Shown: positions 1-14,072 of the stretch, piece by piece | How positions within the stretch are numbered: the stretch's first letter is position 1 | How the letters are laid out: every line of letters starts with the position of its first letter | Program-made: the position numbers and the translations under genes | The notes under the pieces: model-generated | What the model saw: only the letters and a program-made list of their open reading frames with translations | The model's database searches: none | Told to the model about the DNA's origin: nothing | NCBI GenBank assembly: GCA_001600615.1 | Contig: BCKK01000005.1 | Location: 372,001 to 436,000 of the forward strand | DNA length: 64,000 bases | Direction of reading: 5' to 3' | Source of the DNA: Dioszegia crocea | Taxonomy: Eukaryota; Basidiomycota; Tremellomycetes; Tremellales; Bulleribasidiaceae

Positions 1-1520
1 GTGCTCCAGCAACCACTCCCTCACCCCGTCCATTTCTCGCGCCTCATCCTCGTACAACCCCTCCAACCCCCTTCCCACCCCACGTACCACCTCATCCTGC
101 CATAATCTTGCCATACTGACGCACCCACGCTTAGTCTCGCGCCTCTTTGCCGCCCTGATCTCAGGAGCCAGAGAGGTTTCGGTATTGCGCCGCAGCAATT
201 GGGATCGGGGGGAAGACGGAGCGCTGGGAGCCTCCGTCACGAGGGTTTGTTCAAAGTACTGTAGCAATGCTGCGGAAGAAGCGGATATGGATTCTTGCTG
301 GAGCTCAATCACTCTTAGACGGAGTTCGAGCGGGGCCAGAAGACGCAAGGCATTGAGAGCCTCGAGATGGGCGTTTAGGAAGATGGCGAGAGGGGGGTAG
401 TGTGATATCGAGTCTTCGCTTCGGGGAAAGTGAGTGAAGGATTTTAAGCGAGCTGCAAAATCGGCAGTGGCAGCTGAGATCGCTCGGGAGTAAGTGTCTT
501 CGATGACTGCGAGGAAGTGATGATTTGTGAGGAGGGCAAAGTCGAGCCCGACGCGGGCGAACGACAGGGCGCAATAGCCCAGCTGAACAAGGATTGACGA
601 CAGGGAAGCGGAATCTTCGACGAGGGGGATGAAGGAGGAGAGGGTATGGGTAAGATCGTCGGCGCACTGATCGGCAAAGGATACAAGATGGATGGAGGGT
701 TCAAAAATCGCCGAGTATTGCGATATGATGTCGTAGACGTGTTCTCGGAAGAGATCAATGTATCGGCGTATGAAGCGAACAGGCTCCCCTCTGTCCGCCC
801 GCGCAAGCTGCGCCCGGTAGTTGAACAGCCGGCTCTGCAAAAAAGCCAGGCCGATATCCTCCCCCTTAGGCAGGAACTTTATCGCCTTCACCAGCGCCGG
901 GAGTTTGATGGGCTCCCTCAGCAACGCCAGTAATTGGGTCATCATCATCTCCATCACTCCCTCAACTTCCACCGCCACATCCTGCACGAGCACATTCCCA
1001 CTTCTCAGAATTTCGTGCTGAGAAAGGTCCATCGCCTCCTGATAGAACCCATTCCGAACGCAGGTCTCCATAAGCTGAGGCAGCTCGAGCAACTCTGCAA
1101 GCTTGTTTTGATGCTCCTGCACCAGCATCACCCTATTCCGCGCCGCCTGCACGGCTGCTGTGCTTTTCGTAAATGCCCGGCACTCATCTTCCAGCGCCGG
1201 GACGGCATCAAGAAGGGAGTGGAGACTGGTTCCGAAGTCATCAAAAGCGGAATGAACAGTCGCGGAGCTTTTGTGAGCTAGGGTGAAGGTGGAATATTCG
1301 CGATAGCATAGATTTGTCAACTCTGCTTCGACTGTGGAGGTTTCCGACGCGATGAGGTTCGGTTCGTGAAGAAGGTCATCGAGGGAGAGGGATACGAGGT
1401 GGTCGAGGTAGGATGTGGAAGCAGGGGTTGTGTCTAAGCTGTCTCGGAGGAGATCAAACAAGAGCGGAGCTGAGATTAGCCAGACACGAGATTTGGCTTA
1501 CCATCTCCATCCTCCACCAT
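1..1520 (-). CDS. COG8: Conserved oligomeric Golgi complex subunit 8 (partial, 3' end outside window)
   Basis: Subunit of lobe B of the COG tethering complex, which captures retrograde intra-Golgi vesicles at the Golgi membrane. The start is the ATG at 1520; a 19-nt first exon is followed by a 32-nt intron (1470-1501) and an exon that stays open to base 1, giving 496 codons. The N-terminal Dor1-like region reads like the family: YLDHLVSLSLDDLL, then LTNLCYREYSTF, then VQEHQNKLAELLELPQLM and ETCVRNGFYQEAMDL. The rest is helical (for example FIRRYIDLFREHVYDIIAQY), as expected of a CATCHR-fold protein. The stop lies beyond the left edge. It is transcribed divergently from ILV3 across 275 bp. Family assignment is by recognition of the N-terminal block; confidence is high. 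Confidence 0.88.
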
Positions 1521-1795
1521 GCTGCCTCTTGATCCAGGACTCCTAACAGGACTATCGTGAGCGGAAGATGTAGACTATCACAGTGCGTGGAGTGCCTGGA
1601 TCCTGGAGGCGCCGCGGCGAAGCCTCCGAGATCTTACATAAGATGAACATGGGGCCCCGAAATCTAAGTCGAACTGACTGAAATTTAGTGCAGTCCAATC
1701 AGCAATTCGGCGTTCGACACCATCTCACTTAGACATCTTCCCTCCACACACCTCTGGACATCGACACCGACTTCACAGTCTGCTTCACACTTTCC
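1521..1795. promoter_or_regulatory. Shared upstream region of COG8 and ILV3
   Basis: Divergent 275-bp interval between the COG8 ATG (1520, minus) and the ILV3 ATG (1796, plus). It holds a GC-rich inverted repeat (GGAGGC near 1604, GCCTCC near 1623) and a pyrimidine-rich CTCCACACACCTCT stretch shortly before ILV3. I see no clear TATA box and no exact Gcn4 or Leu3 site. Confidence 0.4.
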
Positions 1796-3863
1796 ATGTC
1801 GGTCACAAGAGGTCTCAGAATGATGTCGACTGCGTCAAAAGGGCCGGTGAATCTTCATTCGAGAAATGTCACTCAGCCAAAGTCGCAAGGTGCATCGCAG
1901 GCTATGGTGAGTGAATGTGCACATCTGACATCTATCAGGGTAGCTAACGGGAAACACAGTTATATGCCACAGAAGGCGTAGAGAGTCAGGACGACTTCAA
2001 CAAGGCCATGGTCGGTGTAGCTAGCGTGTGGTACGAGGGCAATCCGTACGTATACACCTCAGCCTCAGCTTACAGCAGATGTAATCAACACATTCTGGGC
2101 CTCGGTCAACGAATCAAGAAATCCTTGGTCAACGCCGGGATCATTGGCTACCAGTACGGTGTTGTGGGAGTCTCGGACGGTATCAGCATGGGCACATCAG
2201 GAAGTAAGCTCACACTTGACGGTGCTAATCCTAGTGCGGTACTCGTTGCAATCGCGAGATCTCATCGCCGACTCTGTCGAGACAGCCGCTGGTGGACATT
2301 GGCTAGACGGGACCGTTGTCATTCCTGGTTGCGACAAGAACATGCCTGGTACCCTCATGGCTCTCGGACGACTTAACCGACCCGGATTGATGGTCTATGG
2401 CGGTACCATCCGACCGGGTCAGTGCGGCGGCAACGGCAGACCCGTTGAGCAGCTCGACATCGTCTCTGCTTTCCAGAGTTACGGTCGATACCTGCAGGAA
2501 GGCCAGACGGAAGAGGCAGAGCAGATCCGATACGAAACAATCCGAAACTCGTGCCCGGGCTCCGGAGCTTGCGGAGGGATGTACACTGCCAACACCATGG
2601 CTTCTGCTATTGAGGCATTGGGTATGGCCCTTCCTGGGTCTTCCTCATACCCAGCTGAAAGCGAGGAGAAGTTGAAGGAGTGTGACAGCATTGGCGGTGC
2701 AATGATGAGGCTACTGGAGCAGAATGTTCTCCCACGGCAGATCATGACCCGTCAAGCATTTGAAAACGCCATGGTGAGTTATCCCTGGGATCCGCTGACG
2801 ACAGGTTCTCACTATGGCTCTTGGTGGCTCTACCAACGCCGTCCTCCACCTCATCGCCATTGCGCACTCTGTCGGCGTCACCCTCACACTTGACGACTTC
2901 CAAAGCGTTTCCGACCGAACCCCCTTCCTCGCCGACCTAAAGCCCAGTGGAAAATACGTCATGGAAGACGTCTACCGGATCGGAGGAATCCCCAGCGTGA
3001 TACACTACCTCATCAAGCTGGGCATGATGACTGGGGACGAAATGACCGTCACCGGCAAGACCCTAGGCGAGAACTGCGATATCTGGATGGAGAAAAACTC
3101 GAAGCGATGGGAGGGTCAGGACGTCATCAGGTCCCCTGACAACCCAATAAAATCCAGCGGTCACATCCGTATCCTCCGAGGAAACCTTGCACCAGGCGGT
3201 GCCGTGGCCAAGATCACCGGCAAGGAGGGACTCAAATTCACCGGTAAATGCCGTGCATTTGACGATGAGGACAGCTTTGTTAAAGCCATTGAGAGCGGAT
3301 CCATTAAGAAGGGAGAAAAGACCGTGGTGGTTCTGCGATATCTCGGTCCCACGGGAGGTCCAGGTGAGTCTCATACCCGACTGTGCTAAGCCTAGGTATG
3401 CCTGAAATGCTCAAGCCTACATCGTTGATCATGGGCGCTGGCCTTGGATACGATGTTGCGTGCCTCACAGATGGCCGTTTCAGCGGAGGGTAGGTTGACA
3501 CCAATTTCTCGCTAACGGCAGGTCTCACGGATTTGTCATCGGTCACGTTGTTCCTGAAGCTCAACTGGGTGGCCCAATCGCTCTTGTGCAGGACGGCGAC
3601 GTCATCCACATCGACGCAGAAGCCAACACCCTTGACGTCGAAGTATCAGATGAGGAAATGGCTCAGCGAAAGACGCATTGGATCGCACCACCTCTTCGTG
3701 TCACCCAGGGAGCGCTGTACAAATACGCCAAAATCGTGGCGGACGCCTCGAGAGGTTGCAGTAAGTGCTTGCCTTGAGCTAAGCTGACTTGAGTCACCGA
3801 CGCATAGAGTCTGCCAAAGAGGAGTCCGTCCTGGGCTCCGTACCACAAGTATTCTTTACGTAA
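1796..3863 (+). CDS. ILV3: Dihydroxy-acid dehydratase, mitochondrial
   Basis: Iron-sulfur enzyme that dehydrates 2,3-dihydroxy-isovalerate and 2,3-dihydroxy-3-methylvalerate in valine/isoleucine synthesis in the mitochondrial matrix. Eight exons (1796-1906, 1960-2045, 2076-2203, 2235-2773, 2805-3363, 3396-3489, 3522-3760, 3808-3863) give 603 residues, a normal length. The N-terminus is short, basic and Ser/Thr-rich, like a mitochondrial presequence. Family motifs in order: [52 protein letters not shown] (cluster cysteine), [47 protein letters not shown] and [15 protein letters not shown]. The presence of all cluster cysteines argues for an active enzyme. The stop is only 69 bp upstream of the PRP22 ATG, so the two genes are tightly packed in tandem. 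Confidence 0.97.
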
Positions 3864-3932
3864 TTACATGTATTTGCCACCTATCTTGCTTTCCATGTAT
3901 TTCCTGCCCTTCTCGTCTACACATTAGTTATC

Positions 3933-7876
<3,944 letters not shown>

Positions 7877-8398
7877 GCATGTACTACTGTGGCTGGCCGT
7901 GCTTTCTTGTCAAAGCGTCAGGTCAACGACAACGTCCAGGCTATAACAGTTGTGAACATATTGACCACTGACCGGTCGGTATAAGACAAAGCTGACCGTG
8001 CCTCGGTGGGACTAGGTACTCGACATCTGCATCGGTCATTACGGACGGGAAGGATCTGTGACTCAGTCGAGACGCAGCCGATCCACCATCCGGTCGATGG
8101 CTGATGAGCGAGGCCGTAACCTATGCGATGACGCAGAGTCCCTATAACTGTATCAGTAACGAAGCGTAAAGCCATCTACTGCGTTGTCATTGCAGGATTC
8201 ACTCCATGGCTTTCATACTCGCAACAATCTAGTGTCGCCCTCGTTGCGGCGTCTGTTACTCGTTGTCTCCAGCGCAAGGGATAAGCGGCCGACACGATGT
8301 AGTATACACGTTCTTACATATCGAGTGGAAATTTTGGTGCAGAATGCGCATCATTGATGGATTTCAGCAGTGTTTATGTAACCTATGTGGGATTAAAG

Positions 8399-8596
8399 TA
8401 CTCTATCTGCTGAACAGACCACATGCTGAAAACTGATACCAAGTGCCAAGAAATATCGGATCTACAATATCAGACGTACTCTACTAAAACGCTCAATCAG
8501 GATCAGTACCATATGCGTCCAGCTTTGCCGCCAAGTTACCCAACGATGAACACTTTAGACAACTAGATATCCCGACACGACAGATATTCCGACGAA
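8399..8596 (+). repeat. Repeat family A, copy 1
   Basis: Starts ACTCTATCTGCTGAACAGAC, then the recurring AAGTGCCAAGAA, ATGCGTCCA, GCCGCCAAGTTACCCAACG and CCCGACACGACAGA segments. These match copies at 10897-11160 and 12878-13146 in the same order and orientation, with many substitutions. Decayed and non-coding. Confidence 0.7.
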
Positions 8597-8740
8597 TTAT
8601 GAGCTCTCATCTGATCCTGCCTTAGCGTGAGCCAGGCGACCGTTCTCTCGGCTGGTACTCCAGGGTTATCTCCCTGGATGGGAGACTTTGTGGGATTTGG
8701 CCCTATCGTTGATTCGCTGTTCACGCGCTCACATGTGATA

Positions 8741-8865
8741 TTGTTGGAAACAAGACTCAGCACTACTGGCGCTAGAAGATCAGGGATCGAAGACTGATGT
8801 TGTAGGCTCACCTACCAGACTACACACTGAAGACTGCGGCCAAATGTCGAGAAGTTGATATTCAA
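8741..8865 (+). repeat. Repeat family A, partial copy 2
   Basis: Carries GGAAACAAGACTCAGCA followed by ACCAGACTACACACTGAAGA and CCAAATGTCGAGAAG. These are diverged versions of segments found in copies 3 and 4 (GGAACAAGACTCAG; CCAGACTATATACTGAAGAC; GCCAAGTGCCAAGAAG). The downstream half of the family is missing here. Confidence 0.55.
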
Positions 8866-9654
8866 CCAAGATGCCTCCCCCAATTGCCCACATATGTAAG
8901 GCCTCCAAGCTGTATAGGGGCAAAATACCCACTCGAATATAGAACTCGCGACCCCGTTGGACTTTCCGACTTTACACACAGCGATGCTCGCGCACTTCAA
9001 CTACGAGTCACAGCGAGATCACGGATATCTATTAAGATGATCGACGGACATCTGGGTAAACTATTGATTCCCCAACTCGATTGACAATTGGCAGGGCTCG
9101 CGTAGAGATATAGTGTCCCGCATGGCGCATGGAGATAGGAGTGATTTCATTCTCGCTCCGAGTCAAAGTCCAATCCTCAGCTGCGTCATTCGGAGTCACT
9201 TCAAACTGCGTGTCCTGAATTATCAGCATCGTGGTACCGTTCGCGCGTAGAATCATTCCGCGGTCATGGGCAGTCCCCTCAAAGCGCGACAGTTGTGCTT
9301 AATAGAGATGAATCCAGGGCCGGGCCTTCTAAGAGAGGCCTATGAAGAACAATTACTTCCCACGATAACCTAAAGTTCTCAAAGAAACACATGCCTCCAT
9401 TGCTCAGAGACATCTAAGTTGTCAGAGATTAACCCTCGTGAGTGCGACGTCTCTTTACAGTGCTGATGCATCATCCGTCATTGGAGTGAAGGCCGATATC
9501 CAATACTACCAACAACTGAGTAGACGTGAGCGATGTCTGATTGTCTCTATCTGACGACCAGAGTTCTAAGCGATATGCCCCACCCACCTGACTGCAGGAC
9601 CCTCCTTGATGGAGCGGTATTTTCCCCCTTTCATGTCATGTGGACTCATTGTGG

Positions 9655-9795
9655 CATACGTGATGTGTGTTGGGCCACTCATAGTCAAGGGTACTGACTA
9701 GACTGATTGTCACTTGGGAATGATCAGCTACAGTAAGAGCGGTGATCCAATCCCCAAGGCCAACTAGCTGATTTATATGCTACAGAGTACGGGTA
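9655..9795 (+). repeat. Repeat family C, copy 1 (forward)
   Basis: Begins TGATGTGTGTTGGGCCACTC, then AGTCAAGGGTACTGACTAG, TTGTCACTTGGGAATGATC and GGCCAACTAGCTGATTTATA. The whole stretch matches the reverse complement of 15025-15190 segment by segment, and its first third matches 11345-11397. Confidence 0.7.
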
Positions 9796-9839
9796 CTGCT
9801 AGCTAAGGTAGTTAGACTAAGACCTAATTGACTAGCCTA

Positions 9840-9965
9840 GAACTTATCAATGTACCAGCCTGGTTCAGTCTAAATTACAATCTTCTGGTAATGTCCAAGG
9901 TCTCAGACTAATGTCCATTCCAGTCTCGCCTGCCTCGTTATCCAGCCCAGCCTCCAAACAACCTC
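9840..9965 (+). repeat. Inverted repeat family B, left copy
   Basis: Contains GTACCAGCCTGGTTCAGTCT, ATGTCCAAGGTCTCA, CTGCCTCGTTATCCAGCCCA. The reverse complement of 14690-14812 has the same order: GTACCAGCCTGTTTCGGACT, ATGTCCAAGGTCTCA, CTGTCTTGTTATCCAGCCCA. The copies face each other about 4.8 kb apart. Confidence 0.75.
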
Positions 9966-10125
9966 GTCTGAAACATCCGCGGCGAACACTGATTCCAACA
10001 CTCACACGACTGATTGGTAGCAGCTGTGGGTCGGAGATAAGGCGCTTAGCAATGTCTGTCGGTACTTTGAATCCTTGATTGAGAAGCACGTCGGTATGAT
10101 ACATTTATGAGCATCATGATCCTGC

Positions 10126-10150
10126 AAGGAATACCGCTGTACTCAAAGAT
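10126..10150 (+). repeat. 71-bp unit, fragment
   Basis: AAGGAATACCGCTGTACTCA repeats the first third of the 71-bp unit that follows in full 53 bp downstream. The remainder of the unit is absent here. Confidence 0.5.
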
Positions 10151-10178
10151 TGGTGGCTTGAGGTGAGTATAGTGTACT

Positions 10179-10249
10179 GCGGGAATACCGCTGTGCAAAA
10201 AGAATGGGTACCACACTCGGTGAGATGAGACGCGTATATATACTGACAG
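10179..10249 (+). repeat. 71-bp CGG-N5-CCG/TATA unit, copy 1
   Basis: Runs from GCGGGAATACCGCTGTGC through GGGTACCACACTCGGTGAGA to TATATATACTGACAG. It is the same length as the copy at 11754-11824 and agrees at about 61 of 71 positions by hand count. It carries the inverted triplet CGG-GAATA-CCG and, about 45 bp on, a TATATATA run. Confidence 0.8.
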
Positions 10250-10896
10250 TGTACAAATTGAGCACAAGGGGGCGAACTCGTAAGTTCAATCGAGCTTCTT
10301 CCCTCTTTAAAGATTGTACACTCAACATTAGTGTCAAACTCTTCAAGCTGGATGAGCGCTCCCGATGAAGGTAAAAGTCCCCACACGCACAGACATCCTG
10401 ACGAACTCGATAATCGTTGCCAAGGCGATCAGAAAGCTGATCCAACCAATAGAATGCAATCACCAGGACCGATCAGATGCTGCTTGTTCTTGAGTTCATC
10501 AATGTTTCGTGCCAGCGTCATCACAAGATCCCAGTGTGGTAGATACTTCAGCGGCGACCGACGGCAGAACATTCACGGCCATAATACGCCCCTTTACCGT
10601 AACGTGTATGTCTCTTCTCTTAGCTTTCATGTGGTCATCAACAGCTGAAGTATGTATGCTTATCCTCTCGTGTCCCTATCCTTACTTCGGACTTTAGACA
10701 AGGTTGAACCGTTTCTGGTCGACATCTCTTACGGCTGGTTGTCCACACGTGCCCCTATATATCAAGACCTTTTGATCGTCTACACGACTAGCTTCGGTCC
10801 TTAGCTGTGATACCTCGAGCGCCTGACTATACCCCGTACCAGATGCAATCGTCTTCAGGTGGGGAAATCTGAGAGTATGCTTGGGTTCTTTCTCGA

Positions 10897-11160
10897 TGGA
10901 ACAAGGCTCGATATACGGTTGGTAGACAACTCAGATGCGACGTCTAAATTACTCTATCTGATGACCAGATTATATACTGAAGACTAATGCCAGGTGCCGA
11001 GAAGCATCTTATCTGATATTAAACATGCTATGCTAAATGTCCAATCAACTTCCCTGCCTCTTATCAATCACCATGCGTTCACCCTTGGTACCATGTTGCG
11101 AAACGGATATACGCTCCGATACGGGTAAGCATCCCGACACGCACAGACATTCCGAGAACT
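10897..11160 (+). repeat. Repeat family A, copy 3
   Basis: GGAACAAGGCTCGATA, then ACTCTATCTGATGACCAGAT, TATATACTGAAGACTAATGC, AAATGTCCAATCAAC, CACCATGCGTTCACCCTTGG and CATCCCGACACGCACAGACA. Nearly the full length of the family, in the same order as copy 4. Confidence 0.78.
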
Positions 11161-11230
11161 CTGTAGTATATAAGTCAGCTGATTGGCCTTGAGAGTTAGA
11201 TCACCACTTTCACAGTATGATAATTACAGG
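11160..11230 (-). repeat. Repeat family C, copy 2 (reverse)
   Basis: Plus-strand text TATAAGTCAGCTGATTGGCC, then TAGATCACCACTTTCACAG. This matches the reverse complement of the end of copy 1 (9720-9795) and lies head-on against the forward copy that begins at 11345. Confidence 0.6.
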
Positions 11231-11344
11231 GTATGGTTCAGCAGATTAGCCTGGGGTATCAGGTCACTACTCTCCAACTGATTGATTGTTCTCGATACAA
11301 CCGCGCGGTTCTTGCACAGCTTACCGTTCAAGGGTCAGATTGTT

Positions 11345-11460
11345 GGGTTTGACTGATGCGTGTGTTGGGCTGCTCGCAGTCAAGGGCATTGCTGAAGAAC
11401 CAGCGGCCAACTGGTAAGACTGTTAAATTAAAAAAAAATCAGCCTCATCTGATTTATAGT
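11345..11460 (+). repeat. Repeat family C, copy 3 (forward)
   Basis: TGATGCGTGTGTTGGGCTGC then TCGCAGTCAAGGGCATTG, as in copies 1, 4 and 5. The second half is rearranged, with an A-rich run (AAATTAAAAAAAAATCAG) before a CTGATTTATAG segment also present in copy 1. Confidence 0.6.
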
Positions 11461-11753
11461 CCAGACGAATATCATGATACAGTGGTTGTAGCAGTCGTGG
11501 CCCGCAATTCTAGAATTTGATTATGTTGTCAATGTCGATTGTGGTGTCTTTACACCTGCGCCAAGAAAGATTCATCGCGATGCCTTATACATGCATATGA
11601 TGCCCGTCGCTACGGAAGCGTGTCAATTTCCAGACCATGGAACATCAAGCCGTGGCAGTGAGTGTCGTATATAAATACATCTTCCGTCCTACATGGTGTT
11701 TGGTGTCCCACTGGGAGATACCTAAGCAGTCTGGAATGAGAATAGGTAAGAAT

Positions 11754-11824
11754 GCGGGAATACCGCTGTGCCAAAAAGCTGGGTACCACACTCAGTGAAA
11801 TGAGCATCATATATATACTGACAG
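11754..11824 (+). repeat. 71-bp CGG-N5-CCG/TATA unit, copy 2
   Basis: GCGGGAATACCGCTGTGCCA, GGGTACCACACTCAGTGAAA, ATATATACTGACAG. Full-length partner of copy 1, with the CGG-N5-CCG triplets and the TATA run conserved while the middle varies. Confidence 0.8.
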
Positions 11825-12346
11825 AAGATAAGGTACCAAGCGTAAGCTCCAGCTACGGACGTTGACGTATCCGCTCTTCGGCATACTACCAACTGTAACT
11901 CGGCGTATCATGAGTCGGATACTGACAAGCCAGTCATGATGCCTTGGCAAACTGAATATGCGTAAGGGCTATGTGCAGGCTATGCAGCGAGACAGTTTCT
12001 GACTCAATCACACTGGTAATAGTGTTCGTGCGCGGCGACTGTCTTACGATGCATTCAATGGCACTGCTTCATTGCCCGTATACTGGCGATGCTTATCCCA
12101 GTGATGACTTTCTTTGGTATCACCGTCAATGCACCGCATCGCTCCCCCTCTGTTTGTCCAAATCACGTATCGACGACCCTCCCAGTTCCTTGTTGACCTC
12201 AGCATCAACTACGTCCTGATGATGATGTCAGTATTGATACTATGCTCACCTCACTAAGCGTGGTACCTATTGTTGACGTACAGCGGCGTTTGCGCAAGAT
12301 CAAGTTCTCTCGATCAGATAGCCAGCATCACAAATACTCCTAGGCA

Positions 12347-12407
12347 GCGCGGGGATACCACTGTACCCAAGACCCATGACAACAGAGATAGTATACACGT
12401 CATACTA
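12347..12407 (+). repeat. 71-bp unit, weak diverged copy
   Basis: GCGCGGGGATACCACTGTAC followed by a diverged middle and AGTATACACGTCATACT. The start and spacing resemble the unit, but the CCG half is lost. Assignment is tentative. Confidence 0.4.
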
Positions 12408-12812
12408 ACCCAGGTCCCTTCCCCTCCGCATGCAGTTTTGCTGTGAGAGTGTTTGTCCGTAGCCAGCATCAAGATGAGTGTATCTGCTGGGTCACTGGCT
12501 GCTAGACCTTCGACATGGAGTGCGGCTACTTTTCAGATCACTGTGGTGTGGTACATTGAATAGAGCGCATACGAGAAATCCCGATACATGTGTAGTCTAC
12601 TTGATCACCTGTAGGATAGAGGACCGCATAGACACGGTCATAAATCGGACATGATACACCAGACAGGTTATCTATAGCACCACGCCGGAAGGAAGTGACA
12701 TTACATGCATTGAGAACAGTGATATGCTTTGGCCGGCGTCACGTATCGACCTTGTGTAGGATTTGACCGTATGGGGTGATCGCTTCTCAGAGTGAGTGCT
12801 GCAGCTGGCTGT

Positions 12813-12924
12813 CTGGAACAAGACTCAGTATGCTGACGATAGAGAAGTTGGAAGCGATGCATGACTGCATGACATACCTGGAACAAGACTCAGCATGCTG
12901 ACGGAAGAGAAGTTGGAAGCGATG
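12813..12924 (+). repeat. 65-bp-period tandem duplication
   Basis: CTGGAACAAGACTCAGTATG at 12813 recurs as CTGGAACAAGACTCAGCATG at 12878. The first 47 bases of the two units (through TTGGAAGCGATG) differ at three positions. The second unit leads straight into family A copy 4, so this is a local duplication of the family's 5' end. Confidence 0.85.
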
Positions 12925-13146
12925 TCTAAACTACTCTATCTACTGACCAGACTATATACTGAAGACTAATGCCAAGTGCCAAGAAGTATCTAATCTATGA
13001 TATCAAACGTGCGATACTAAATGTCCAATCAACACCCTCGTCTCTTATTAACCACCATGCGTCCACCCTTGGCGCCAAGTTACCCAACGGATAGACACGC
13101 CGACACGGGTAGACATCTCGACACGGACACACAATCCGACACCTTG
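12878..13146 (+). repeat. Repeat family A, copy 4
   Basis: The longest copy: CTGGAACAAGACTCAGCATG, ACTCTATCTACTGACCAGAC, TATATACTGAAGACTAATGC, AGTGCCAAGAAGTATCTAAT, AATGTCCAATCAACACC, GGCGCCAAGTTACCCAACGG and a CGACACGG-rich tail (GACACGCCGACACGGGTAGA). A chance reading frame across its 3' half (13021 on) has no protein motif. Confidence 0.78.
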
Positions 13147-13214
13147 AACATCTCACTTGGGAGCAACATCATTGCTCCGACACAGGGGTATCTCTGCGCG
13201 AAGTTCGTTCGATG

Positions 13215-13232
13215 TTTTTTTTTTTTTTTTTT
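13215..13232. repeat. Poly-T tract, 18 T
   Basis: Uninterrupted run of 18 T followed by CAG, just downstream of family A copy 4. On the minus strand it is an A18 run, which could be a retroposed poly-A tail or plain slippage. No retrogene was found next to it. Confidence 0.9.
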
Positions 13233-13635
13233 CAGTTTATCGGCCCCTGTTTCCAAATACTCATCGCTAGGGACACACGAATCGTGTCCATGTAAAATCT
13301 TGATTAGAGACGCAAATACCATGAAATGTCACTCATCAGTGTCTTTTATATGGTTCCCTTCGTGCAAAGGCTTAGACCTGCTTTTTTCTCGCATTGTAAC
13401 TCACATTCTCTCCCTAGCCCGTTCATGCTCGGGCACCGTACATGTAGTAGGCTGTTGAAAGAACGGCAATGTCTATGGTTCAGAGAGATCACAGGTGCCC
13501 TTCTACACGAGCACGCAAGAGTTCCACGCGTCAGCTAGAACGCAGGTATCGATACTAGCTTCGCTAATCGTAGCCGGTGGAGACATTAGTGCCATGGCAT
13601 AGTAGGAGTGAACATCAGTTCGAGACCTCGAACTT

Positions 13636-13704
13636 GCCAGGATATATACTACGCCCATCTCACCGAGTGGGGGCCCTTTCTTTCGGCACAGCGGTATTCC
13701 CGCA
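13636..13704 (-). repeat. 71-bp CGG-N5-CCG/TATA unit, copy 3 (reverse)
   Basis: The reverse complement reads TGCGGGAATACCGCTGTGCC, then CCCACTCGGTGAGATGGG and GTATATATCC. The CGG-N5-CCG element and the TATATAT run are both kept, in opposite orientation to the other copies. Confidence 0.75.
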
Positions 13705-13849
13705 GCAACATTGATTCTAGGCTTTACTTCACACTAGACCAGTCTGGGACATAGTCTCATTATAGGCTTGCCGTTCAGTTCTCAGCCTGTTGACCTTGGC
13801 TAGCAATTCTGCCTTCTTTGTTACATAAGTCAATTGACTGACATTGGAA

Positions 13850-13990
13850 ACGACATCACCCTTACAGCAGTTCTTTACCCAAAGGTGAGTCCTTCTTGCG
13901 CTGCCTTTGCAACCACTGATATTTTAAGTGACAATTAGGCTGGTCAATACCCTTGACTCCGAGTGGTCCGACACCACACATCAACCAAGA
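13850..13990 (-). repeat. Repeat family C, copy 4 (reverse)
   Basis: Plus-strand GTGACAATTAGGCTGGTCAA, ACCCTTGACTCCGAGTGGTC, ACACCACACATCAACC. These are the reverse complement of the family C start (GATGTGTG..., AGTCAAGGGT..., TTGTCACTT...). Confidence 0.6.
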
Positions 13991-14000
13991 CCAACAAGTT

Positions 14001-14072
14001 GCGAAACACCGCCGTGACATAAGAATGAACGGGTACCCACTGAGTGAGATGTTATCGTATATATGGTGACAG
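14001..14072 (+). repeat. 71-bp unit, copy 4
   Basis: GCGAAACACCGCCGTGACAT, AAGAATGAACGGGTACCCAC, TGAGTGAGATG and GTATATATGGTGACAG. It is recognisable along its whole length, but the first CGG triplet is mutated to CGA. Confidence 0.65.

Noticed and set aside
8940..8975. GAACTCGCGACCCC, resembling the 3' part of a minus-strand tRNA
   Set aside because: The acceptor and anticodon arms do not pair, so it is treated as chance.
13021..13458. 145-codon frame over family A copy 4
   Set aside because: It runs across a repeat tail and the T18 tract (giving a run of Phe). Other copies of the repeat do not keep the frame open.
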